A program made the position numbers and the translations under genes. DNA of 64,000 bases from the NCBI GenBank assembly GCA_038501785.1, contig JBAMJR010000073.1, positions 4,489,001-4,553,000 on the forward strand, written 5' to 3'. The stretch comes from Myoxocephalus aenaeus (Eukaryota; Chordata; Actinopteri; Perciformes; Cottidae). This document shows positions 53,047-64,000 of the stretch, piece by piece. Every line of letters begins with the position of its first letter. The stretch's first letter is position 1. The notes beneath the pieces were generated by a model. It saw nothing but the letters and a program-made list of their open reading frames with translations, ran no database searches and was not told the origin of the DNA.

Positions 53047-54026
53047 CTGTTATTCCATTTCCAGTTTTACGATAAGGTCATTCAATGTAAAACATAAAAT
53101 AAATGTATGTGCTTATAATCACATATCAATTGCAAGTTGAGGGTTTTGGTGTCCAATCACCAATATAAAAAAGAATCAGTAATCACCACTTGGTAGTTAG
53201 TTATTATGAATGACTTTGAACATTTTAAATTTGAATAATTATGTACTTAATAAAGTGGCAACTGAGTGTATAGAAACTAAAATGTATTTTTTGAGAGAAA
53301 ATCAAAGGTAAACATTGCCTCTTGTAGATTTAAGTAATAATCAACTGATATTCCAACTTTTTGATCATAAAATCTCTAAAATGAAATATTTGCAAACATA
53401 ATACTCAATGAATGACACCTTGAGAAGGATAGCCTTCAACCTCAGCCCCATGGTTCCTCCCTTGGAGTGGAAGAGGTTCAGAAGACTGGGAGTGTATTCA
53501 TCCAGCATGGACATGAACTTTGTCTCGAGGTGCACCGTTGTGATCGTGTGAAACTCATCCTGGATCTGTAACAAACAGTGTACACACATTTAGACAACAT
53601 ATACTGTGTGTGGAATTTGGTATCACAGAATATTGTGTATTGAAGTATGGTACATACCTGTTGATGAATTTCAGTTAAAGATTGTTGATTGTTGGAAAAA
53701 AGACCTATTAGATTCATACTTTATACAAAGTGATTTACTCTGTTCAGCAGATACACACTGTTGGCAGAATGGCCTCTACATTTAACTGTATTGTGAGACT
53801 AAGCAGACGAAGTATAACAACTCTAGCATTGTAACATAATATGTACAAAGGCAGCTCGGTGTAACGCCACCTATCAGCACGAGCGGAGACCACTCATTGA
53901 AACTATACTGATAGAGAAAACAGAAACATGGCGATCTGAATCTCCTGCTGCGGCCTCAGTACCATGAATGGAGACTGCAACGGTGAACTTGGGATAGTCA
54001 GCACACCTGCCAGAGCGTGCACAATT

Positions 54027-54174
54027 AAGCAATAAGGTACGAGAGGCAGTACTGTGTCGTGCAATAATGTACTGTTCAAGGGAGTTGTTAGGCCCGACGC
54101 GCAGCGGAGGGCCAGCAAACCCTTGAACTGTACATTATTGTAGACACAGTACTGCCTCGAGTACCTTATTGCTT
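54027..54174. repeat. Long hairpin (about 55-bp inverted arms)
   Basis: The left arm (54027-54082) and right arm (54120-54174) are near-perfect inverted copies, opening with AAGCAATAAGGTACGAG and closing with CTCGAGTACCTTATTGCTT, around a 37-base loop. This resembles a foldback or miniature-transposon terminus. Confidence 0.75.
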
Positions 54175-54912
54175 TTATAATACGGGTACCTGCGACTTTA
54201 TAAATAGTAATGTAAGCTGCCTTTCAGCACAAAATAGTTGTAGCCGGCAAAACGTTGTGTATCGCATTTCAGCGACAGAGAAAATAGTCCCGGGACGCAC
54301 ATACGGGACTATAAAACGGACAGCCTGGTGACCAGGCCGGTTGAAAGCAGGGTGGAGGATGACGCTCAGCCACCGATGTAAAGAAGTGCTCTCGCTGCTT
54401 CTGTCCGTCTTTTATCCGTCATTTTTCTCCTCCATGATGTTTAGAGAACTTGCCTCGCGTCGGGAAATTACCGACGTAATTATCTCTCACTGGAAATTAT
54501 CACGATTTTGTGATCAAACCCTTTTCATTCCTCATCTTTAGGTTAGGGAGGAAGTGACGTGTGTGTTGTCGTTCGTTATGCTAGTGTGGGGGACGCTACG
54601 TGAGCTTGTTAGCTGTTCCGTTTGAGCCCCGTTGCAATACTGTGAACACTCAAGCAATAAACCTGCAAGTTAAGGAAACCAACGTCTGCGAGTCGTTACT
54701 GCGGACGTTACAATATCAAAGTTTACACTTAAGCTTGAAATGACAACTAACGGTCGCGCAATTTAAATCTACCTGTTATTTTAAGTGCGCACTGATATGG
54801 AACGCTCTAAATGTAAACAGGCTGTACAGTACTTTATGGCTGAATAAAATACACCCCGTGACTCACTCTCAACCAATCAGAATGCTTGATTTGATCTACC
54901 CGTATTATAAAA
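54173..54912. mobile_element. DNA element with 16-bp perfect inverted repeats
   Basis: TTTTATAATACGGGTA at 54173-54188 is exactly inverted at 54897-54912. The right interior (CAACCAATCAGAATGC) is of a type common in fish non-autonomous elements. The interior holds the LTR-like unit at 54211-54712. Its left edge abuts the 54027-54174 hairpin, so the two may form one composite element. Confidence 0.6.
54211..54712 (+). mobile_element. Candidate solo LTR
   Basis: A 502-bp block starting TGTAA and ending TTACA (TG...CA with inverted pentamers). It carries TATAAAA at 54310-54316 and AATAAA at 54656-54661, in the order expected of U3-R-U5. It is GC-richer than its host. No gag or pol sequence and no convincing target duplication were found, so the boundaries are provisional. 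Confidence 0.4.
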
Positions 54913-56399
54913 CACAGTAACAGCCTGGAGCTGAATATAACGTCAGGTTAAAAAAAAAGAAAGAAAGAGGAAACTGCACTCTTTGTTAATTTGTTTCACT
55001 GACTATTCTCCAGAAACGTACCTTACCATTAACTGCATGGTCTATCCCGACTGCTTTTAATTAACAGCATGTTAGGTTAACATTACTTGACAAAACAAAA
55101 TGCAGTGATATTAATATAACTTGTATGCCTTATTAATAACATTTGGGAGCAAGAATGTGTGTTCCTACAATTGCATTAACCTTAATGCGCTCTAACTCTA
55201 AGTTTTGCTGCATTTTCGCTAGCTAGTTAGGTTAGCTTGTTATGGTGGGGGAGGGGTGGGAACCACGAAACTCGGTCTGAGCTTGTATCTCAAAAAGGCA
55301 TAACATATTAGGGATAACATTATAAATGAGGAAAGCCATGAAATTGTGGCATTTTCAGTCCTTGCCATGTTTTAACAGCTCAAAGACAACGTAGACCGAA
55401 AAACAAACACTAACGTTAGCTTATTTAAGACTTAACCTAAGTTAGCTAAATAAAGTTACAGCACAGTAAAGTTTACATGTTTGTTAACTTTTCAGTAGCG
55501 CATAACAATGTTCAACTGCTGCAACAACTTGGTTATAATTTGTTCGTTAACTAACAATAATTAAACAGGTCTTACCTTTGGGAAAATGGCAGCCCCTTCA
55601 ACACGTTGCAGAAGATGTCCATGTGGCGCAGAATGCGTGAGGCGGAAGTGGAAGTTGATTAAAAACAAAGACCTCCAAATAAGTAAAATTCATTGATTTT
55701 CTGCATCTTTGACTTTACTGATGAAATTTAATTAAAGTCTACTCAGTGATTCAAAGCTGATTTTATTCACACAAAATTAAGTAAAATGTAATTAATAATT
55801 AAACAACATTTCTTGAATTCAGCTCAATGTAATTAAAAACAGTACATAGTCTTTTTTATTATGTAAAAGTTACTATTATTTATTTAGGAGATATTAATTA
55901 ATGCAAATCCCAGTTTTTACAGTGTACAGCAACTTTACAGATAAAAGAGGAAAGAATGCTCTTTGCTCTTTTTCAAAATATAGGCGACACCTACGAATAT
56001 TCACTCAAATTAAACTTGGGCAAAAGGAAAAGGCATGGATTATTTACATTTGCGTTACTATTTCCATTGAACATGCATGTTAAACCTTCCTCTGTAAACC
56101 CTGATTCATTAAAACTCTGCTACTCCTCTCATGCTGGAAACCAGTATCATACATCTGTGACTGGGCTGAGTATTGAAGAGGTGGGATGAACATGTTTTGC
56201 ATCTGCATGAAGTCATTGCTCATTAGAGCATTACGATTCTGTCTTCATTAAAGTTTAAATTACTTTCCCCCAGAAAGCAGTGCTCCATTTCTACTTTTCA
56301 CTGAGCTCTGCATCTTAGACTGCACACACCTTCACTATCTAGGACAATGCACCGCTGGCCATTGAGTTACTGCAAGTGCTATAAAACATGGAAGTAAAA

Positions 56400-57106
<707 letters not shown>

Positions 57107-57932
57107 CACCGAGGCAACCCGCTGTGCTGCTGTGGTGGCAGCCTGACGTGGCCAACACCTCTGTCTGGCTGTGAGTCCAGGAATAGCAGTGTGTGTGTTT
57201 GTAAATGTGTGTGTGCGTTGTACCAGTAGAAACAAAATGTGTACCTATCCAAGAATAGATCACTGCTGGCTGCAGGAGCTTTATCATCTGCAGAATGTTT
57301 ACTCAGAGTCACCCATACACTCCATTAGTCTACCAGAACCCCAATACATCACACTGGACTGTAACAACAGGCAGGGTAGTCTAATAAAAATGAACGCAGT
57401 GCAGCATGTATGACACATCAATATTTTAATACCATGGCTTCTGCTGTGTGATATATTCCTGCGTATACTGTATCTAGATAGTATTATTTCCTTTTAAAAT
57501 ATTGCTTGACTAATACTAAACTATTTTTCCAAATTCAAACATTATCCAAACCATGGCATGGCCATGTACTCTGTCACACATGCAGGTTCACCACAGTTTT
57601 TACAACATTGTAAGACCTTAAAAGCAGCACATTACCAGTTAGATATTTGCTCGAATGGTAATCACAAGATTCAGTAGAAATCCTGGTGATCCAGTATCGT
57701 TTTCAGACTGATAAATGTGTGCTAACTAATAACATTGTGTAATAGGATGGTGCACTCACATACTCTAAGAAAAGCAAGCATATATAACTTAAGTCTACAT
57801 TTACGGAGGTATATGGATATATAGAAAAAAATAGGATATCCTGAATAACTTCTCCACTGGAAGCATATTTGGCTGCACATGATGTAGTCACACCTTTTTG
57901 TTGGGTGCATCGTATTACAGCATGGTATTGAT

Positions 57933-58670
57933 CAGTGGATGAAAGTAATTAAGTACATTTACTCAAGTACACTTTTGATGTTACTTTCTACAGAGGGAAA
58001 TATTGCACCTTTTACTTCACTACATTTACTTATAATTATAAGGATTGCAATATAAACCACCCAACAGTATAAAATACAAGCTCTGTTGCAACCAGCAACA
58101 ATCATGCATGTTACATAATAACTGGATTAATAATAATAACAACCTGTTATAATAATATATAGTAAGGTAACAGCTAAAGAGCTGATTTGGCTGCATAGTG
58201 AGTACTTTGTCTAGCATGTACTAAGTACATTTAATTTATTATAGACGTTCATAATTTAACTTAAGTAAGATTTTGTAATGAATTACTTTTATTTTTAAAA
58301 TAGTAGTATTAGTACTATTACTTAAAGGTACAGTGTGTGGGATCTAGCAGAAACTTCTTCCATGTGCTAAACGTGTAGGAAAACTACGGCGGGCGGCCGT
58401 GAACACACAAATTGCCAGTATAAACATGAATGGCCCTATCGAGAGCCAGTGTTCTCTGCTTCTGTAGAAACGTGGCAGTGCAACACGAAGGACTCTGTGA
58501 AGAGGACCCGCTCCCTATGTAGACGTGAACAGCTCATTATTGGGTAATGAAAACACAACGATATATACTAAAGAAAACACACTTATCAATATTATATACA
58601 ATTTCTGCCAAGATCCCCAAAATGCTACACACTGTTACTTTAAGTAAAATATGTAGCACATGGAAAATTT
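57933..58670 (+). repeat. Dispersed teleost repeat, host of a nested MITE
   Basis: AGTGGATGAAAGTAATTAAG, ACATTTACTCAAGTAC and TTTTACTTCACTACATTT are characteristic phrases of a very common fish interspersed repeat. Its 3' part (ACTTAAGTAAGATTTTG, then TTAGTACTATTACTTAA) is split by the insertion at 58326-58639. Confidence 0.6.
58326..58639. mobile_element. MITE with TTAA target duplication
   Basis: The 314-bp element begins AGGTACAGTGTGTGG and ends ACACACTGTTACT, partly matching inverted ends, and is flanked by TTAA on both sides (58322-58325, 58640-58643). Removing the element and one TTAA restores ACTTAAGTAAA, the expected text of the host repeat. TTAA targeting points to piggyBac- or Kolobok-type mobilisation. 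Confidence 0.7.
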
Positions 58671-59707
58671 TGAATTCTAATTTTTTTTTTTATTATCTTA
58701 CATGATCAGCGAATGTGTGAAAAGAGGTGTAAATCGTGACATTAGAAGAGCTATGGGCAACAACATTTTAGTTGAGACTTCCCCTGTAATGTGCTTCTTC
58801 TCCCACACCTAGAGACCAAACCGGGGGCAGGCTTGAGGAAAAAGCTGATTGTCCACTCAGGATTTTAAGTGAATTTGTTGAGGAAATTAATCAATGTCTC
58901 TGCTTTTGTTGTTGTTATGTTTACGTGGTTTCACTCAGTCACTTGGCTTATGGCTAACTGGTTGTAGACATAGTTATTGTAATAGTTTTGCTTTTTTTTA
59001 AATTGACTTTGTATAGCTGAAATATTCTTAATCAAAGATTCACTCCATTGCCAAATCTCACATACCGTACTGCCAACAATTTAGTTTGATTGAACCCAAT
59101 TTCTCTTGTTCAAAGATTGGCAAAACATCAGTTCAGTATGCGCTACTGGTATGAGAGATGGAGACTGAACTGGGAACTGAAATCAGCTGAACAGCAGTCC
59201 GTTCTTGTATTTCAAAAAAGATTTTTTTTACTAATCCCTGCAGCTGTCTTTCCAAAAGATATATGCATTCAAATGCACAGATGTTTATTCTTTTTTTGTA
59301 CAGCTGTTTGATTACAGTTTCTGAACTGTCGTTTCATAATGAAAGTGTTAAATGTCCTACCGATGGTGATATACATCCTTAATTATCTTAAAATAACTCT
59401 AGATGGCTAATGATTCCTTTCTGGAAACACTAATGCTATTGCAGAAATATGACATTATTTCCTTAGCCCTTCTCTCCAATGTATTTTATCTACACCGCCA
59501 CATTCTGTTTCATGTTGCCCTGACAATAACAGGTAGGCTGTTTGACAAGACGAGTCTGGCAGCAGTGCAGAGACGATAAAGACTATCAGCATGTGTACAC
59601 ACAGGGTGTTTTCTAATATAAAAACTGTGTCCAGTCCTGTGTAAGCCTATATTTGTCTTTGGTGGCAGAAAAATATTTCATGGTTTAGCATTTACTCTTC
59701 TCTCTTT

Positions 59708-59715
59708 GTGTGAGT

Positions 59716-59797
<82 letters not shown>

Positions 59798-59798
59798 C
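59708..59798. repeat. (GT)n microsatellite
   Basis: About 45 GT units with two GAGT interruptions at the left. Confidence 0.95.
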
Positions 59799-60096
59799 CT
59801 AAAAAAGCCCCACTTAGTTTAATATGTTTGTAATTGAGATTGTGTGAAGTATGATTCATACATAACATTAAAAGTTAACTCACTAAAGTTGTAAATGTTA
59901 AATGATGTATTTACACATGGAGCATTACAGCTTTGCCGAAATGAAATAGTCTGAAATATAATTAAATTAAGGAATTATGGTAGCTAAATTACAAATTTGA
60001 CCTTTTCCTTTCAGTCTGTGCAGACTGTGCAGATGTTGAGTGTAAATATATACGGTCCATTGTTAAATTGTGGTTTCCATTTTCATGGACAGCAAT

Positions 60097-60100
60097 GGTG

Positions 60101-60146
<46 letters not shown>
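60097..60146. repeat. (TC)n microsatellite
   Basis: About 24 TC units. Confidence 0.9.
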
Positions 60147-60148
<2 letters not shown>

Positions 60149-60377
60149 GAGCATGGTACGCTGGGGTCAGTGTGATGTAAATTCTGTCATCAAACGGTGT
60201 ACGCCTAGGCTCTGTGTGGTCATCCGTGTCCTTCAATTTGTTGTGACCGTGCAGACATGTCCGCTTGCTCCTCCAAGGGATCTCCTGAATGTATAATTTG
60301 TACGTGTTCGTGGTATACACAGCTGTCCGTGTTCGCATCCTCTTTGGAGTATGTAAGGCCTTTTACAGACACTATCT

Positions 60378-60455
<78 letters not shown>
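60378..60455. repeat. (CA)n microsatellite
   Basis: About 38 CA units. Confidence 0.95.
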
Positions 60456-60460
<5 letters not shown>

Positions 60461-61199
60461 GGCCACAGTTTGCCCCTCAGGCAGCTAAAGACTATGATTT
60501 GATATGGCAGCTTTTAAGATAATGTCTCGGAACATTAGCCTTTATAAGTAACATCACTGCATGAAAGGAGAGATAGAAAAGGCAGGTAGAGAGAAACAGC
60601 ACTGAAATCAGAGTTGCTCCATGAAAACTGTGCCGCTGGAGTTTTATAAAAAAAAAACTCCAGTTTTCATCCCAACAGGGAGTCTGAGAAACTCACTCCA
60701 CTGCTCTGCAGCATAAAATCTAAATTAAGTGTAATATCCAAATGGTGCCCTAAATCCTTGCTAATACTTATACCACTACGACTACTACATTGCTACTGCT
60801 ACCTTACTACTGCATATGTCCCCACAAATAATAATAATGAGAAAAAATAACACTATGACAATATAATTAACCCTGTTAATACCACATGGAAAAAGCTTGG
60901 TGATGAAATTGTATTTTCACCACATATTTCACAGTATATTGACAGCCCGAGCAGATTGCTTGAAAGGATCTGTCAACACACTTGTGTTTTAATATGTAGA
61001 CTTACAAGTGTAATATTCAACGATCAAATGTACTTTCTGTCGTAAAACAGGTTTTGCTACGTCCGTCCAACCATTATTCTATCCATAATCATAGCCATTG
61101 GTGATACAAGCTCAGCTGGTCAGTACGACCAGGCTATATTGAGTAAAGCGTGTGTCAGAATGGTGATTACCATTAGCTGAGGCGCTCTAGTTTAGGTGA

Positions 61200-61760
61200 G
61201 GAATTCAAATTCAACTATTCCCTGCCACTTATCTGGGTCCAAATAGCTGTGGCAGCATGCAAACAAGGTAGCCATGTCCTCCATCGACTCCCGCTGAGAT
61301 CCGCCCTGTTGTGGCTGAGGGGTTTGGATGGCTCCATGATCCTGGGAGCTGTCGGGAGCTTCAGTGGGTCCCCTGATGCATATTGATCCCAGGAGGGGGC
61401 CAGGTAAGGAGCAATTATAAGATCCCTCAATAGCTGCAACCTTTGGAATGACCAATAACACTTGGACTAGTGAGAATGGGGCCCTCTGCTGGAGCCCGAC
61501 TCAGCAGGGGAGTTTGTATGACTTTGAGTGTTTGGGATTGAAGTGCAGCCCAAGGATCAGTGAGGAGCTGCTTCCATATGGGAACACCACCTGCAAGGCA
61601 AGGTGCTGGAATCTGTTGTGTGCCAATCAGGCGCCAGACAAAGGCAGGGGTCTTGGCTTTGTGACCCATATCACCACAAACCGACATCATTCTGAAAATT
61701 GCTGCTTGAGATGCAGAAGCTCACAACTGCCAACATCCAACACGGATGACTTTTAGTTTT
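61200..61760. other. GC-richer block without recognised homology
   Basis: Base composition is higher in G+C than its surroundings, and overlapping ORFs of 75-100 codons occur on both strands (for example minus 61690-61427). No domain or transposon family is recognised. It could be a decayed mobile element. Confidence 0.25.
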
Positions 61761-62458
61761 AAGAATAGACTGGGGGTCATAGTGTCAGACAACTAAGTGA
61801 GGATTAATTGGTTCTGAAGATGTGTAATGAGATAAAATGCCTGAAATGAGTTATGATCAACAAGTAGAGGTAAATATTTCCATTTGTATGTCCAGCTCAA
61901 TAGGAATCTATCTCCTTACCTGCACCCATGAGCTGCCCATTATGTATGACATGGTGAGTTTAGGGTGGTTTGTCCTCTTTTGATCTTGCATCACTGCTTT
62001 CTCCATTCGGTCATCAAAGTCAGTGAGTGACACTGACAGCCTTAACGCATCAATAAGCTGCTACCTGAACTCTGCTGAAGCGTGACTCAACACCGGCTAC
62101 AAAACTTAAAGCTGCTTTAGACTCTTGATGAGATACAAGAAAGCACGAGCACAATAATCCTTTTGATAAATGCCACATTTCACATTTTTTGATTATATGC
62201 AGTGTTTAATTTTTGGGTGGTCATGCTCGAATGTAAATTAACCAAAGACGTTCATGCAGACTGATTTTCAAGGTGAGATCAAATAAAAAAGAGAAAAAAA
62301 GAAAAATATTTTCTCTGCATGGTAGTCTGCTTCCTTTTTCTTGCTAATATGATTAAATGTCCGTTTCCTAATAAAGCCTACACAAGATCATAAAGAGCTT
62401 AAGTGTCTGTCTGCAGCTTAGATCAGGTGGATCAAAAACAAACATATATCACTCAGCA

Positions 62459-63170
62459 TCAGAATTATCTTTATTGTTATTGTACTCAGGTACTCAGGTA
62501 AATGTTGCATTGCTTCTCTCGATCAAGTTAATATAGCAAATAAATACACAGCAGTAGTAGCAGCATAATGTTGTAAAAATAATGACTAACTAAAAGTAAC
62601 TTGAGCAAGAACAACTTTACAGAGATAACAAATAGGCTTTAAGTAAAAGTTGACATATTTACAGATTGAACATTTCTTTTTATAATTTGTGTCTGTGGTA
62701 GTTGCCTCTGAGATTGTGTGTGTGCTAGTCTTTGATATGTGTATGTGTGTGTCAGTCTTTGATATGTGTGTGTGGGGTACAGCCCTTGATGTGTGTGTCT
62801 GTGTGTGTCGCAGTCCTTGATGTGTGTGTATGTGTGCTCAAAGTTCCTGTTCTGTGGTTAGGCAGGCAGGGTTGTGATAGAGCTGTGGGAAAGAAGCTCT
62901 TCCTCACTCTACTCGTACGGGATATTATTGTCCCGAACAGTTTACCAGACAGCAGCGGTTCTAACAGGGAGTGGCCGGGTATGTGGTGTCCCCGATAATG
63001 CTGCTTGTCTTCTTCCCACGTCGACTGGCATCGATAGTCTCGAGGTTTGGGAGCTCCATCCTGACAATGCGCTGAGCTGCCTTCAACACACGATGAAGGT
63101 CCTTTTGCAGTTAGTCAGGATGGTCTCTACGGTGGTCCTGTTTTTTAACTCGGTGTGAGGGGTTGCTGGT
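62459..63170 (-). mobile_element. LINE fragment (L2/Rex1-like), reverse orientation
   Basis: ATCAGAATTATCTTTATTGT at the left is the reverse complement of a typical AATAAAGATAATTCTGAT 3' tail. The segment 62870-63110 (GTGGGAAAGAAGCTCTTCC, CCGAACAGTTTACCAGAC, GTTTGGGAGCTCCATCCTGA) is a widespread fish repeat on the same strand. A degenerate GT-rich stretch (62715-62835) lies between. Confidence 0.5.
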
Positions 63171-64000
63171 CACTGTCAGCTGTTTTCACACATTGACGCC
63201 AAATGTCAACGCTTTCCACCGCTTCTCCGTATAGTCAATCTCTTGTCTTGGAGGTGTTAAGGACCACAAAACACCTTGGGTTAAGATTTTCTTAAAATTT
63301 AAATTGGTTGCACAAACATCTCTCTTCTCCTCATGGTTTTCTTAAAATGTTCTCTCAGTATTTAACGTTTTATCATTATCTCGTAAGGAATCCCTTAAAG
63401 TTAACTAAACTGTTGCACCAAACACCGTAGCAACCAAAGTAAGGACAAAAACGTCCGGTACCTCTGAACCTCTTAAGCTCAACATTGCCACATAATGAAT
63501 GCATCCTGAGTTTGTCGACCGGGAGAACCCCAAAACAAGACTTGCAGGTTAAAGGTTGAAAAAGGACACACAGTTGTTAAAAGCATTTGAAGCAGTAGTG
63601 AAATGTATCTTACTATAAAGCAAGGAATCTCTGTCTGTGTGTTCTTCGCATATCTCAAGAAACGCCACTCTGCCATTGCCACGCAAATCGTATATGTTTA
63701 CAACACTGGTAAATTTGCCACTGGCATCATTGCTGCGTTTCATTGCAGTCGCCTGAGCCTCCGAGTACCTCGACTACGTTCAGAACTGTATGCTAACGTA
63801 GGCAGACTGCATACTACCTGTGAAATGAGCCATTATGTATGATTTTACCAGCCGACTGTTTCAAGACATCCCGTAGCGTCGCTCACTCTTTGAAAACAAT
63901 CCCAGTAAATTTGCAAACAGGCCTTTATGGATAAACTGAGCTTTTATTAGTACTCCAAACTTTCTTTGTGATGTAAAATTATTAATATCACACAGTTAAA

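Larger units (their letters stand above)
50895..55660 (-). pseudogene. Disrupted multi-exon gene of a SAMD3-like teleost family
   Basis: Recognisable exons: 53565-53419 (147 bp, open; FHTITTVHLETKF, LDEYTPSLLNLFHSKGG), 51626-51526 (NPSIHITRDAVIRCL, then FRESTD) and 51172-50895 (DDVGIV, then VYAVNLTYPKELRYTF). An upstream segment at 55645-55590 (MDIFCNVLKGLPFSQ plus a donor GTAAG) may be exon 1. The order and wording match the C-terminal half of fish proteins annotated as SAM-domain-containing 3-like. Damage: exon 51626-51526 is one base short (101, not 102) and shifts frame; the last exon has an early frame change, a stop right after DDVGIV and further shifts. Introns are retained, so it is not a retrocopy. 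It lies antisense within clstn2 intron 1. Confidence 0.6.

Overview
This is an AT-rich, intron- and microsatellite-rich vertebrate window, almost certainly from a percomorph-type teleost. The evidence is spliced genes with canonical GT/AG junctions, proteins very close to vertebrate orthologues, long (CA)n/(CT)n tracts and several dispersed repeat types typical of bony fish. Gene order on the minus strand, read from high to low coordinates, is nmnat3, rbp1, rbp2, copb2. clstn2 starts divergently on the plus strand. This is the block known from human 3q22-q23 (COPB2-RBP2-RBP1-NMNAT3-CLSTN2), so synteny supports each assignment independently of the protein matches.

Region by region. 333-642: two small minus-strand exons that join in frame and end in a stop; the gene is not recognised. 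1232-8170: copb2 (coatomer beta-prime), all 22 coding exons, 942 codons. 9162-11030: rbp2, four exons with a TATA box. 13611-16109: rbp1, four exons; a tRNA-type SINE lies between the two rbp genes. 17826-24556: nmnat3, four coding exons plus a 5' untranslated exon. 27983-28055: clstn2 exon 1 (signal peptide). 28056-64000: the start of clstn2 intron 1, at least 36 kb, in which I found no second clstn2 exon. This intron carries most of the repeats. It also holds a disrupted minus-strand multi-exon pseudogene (50895 to about 55660) that is itself loaded with transposons: an hAT-type element with an intact 8-bp target duplication, an LTR-like unit inside a 16-bp inverted-repeat pair, and a long hairpin. 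Further on is a TTAA-target miniature element nested in an older repeat.

The genes are not an operon or a single pathway. copb2 is housekeeping vesicle-coat machinery; rbp1 and rbp2 are tandem cellular retinol carriers; nmnat3 makes NAD; clstn2 encodes a synaptic cadherin-like membrane protein. I found no tRNA or rRNA gene, no CRISPR array and no convincing undescribed biochemical system. The observations most worth checking are a His at the retinol-contact position (Gln108 in human CRBP I and II) in both rbp paralogues, the unidentified exons at the left edge, the nested transposon structures, the pseudogene inside clstn2 intron 1, and a tandem octamer-motif cluster that could be an enhancer. 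All splice sites were placed by eye.
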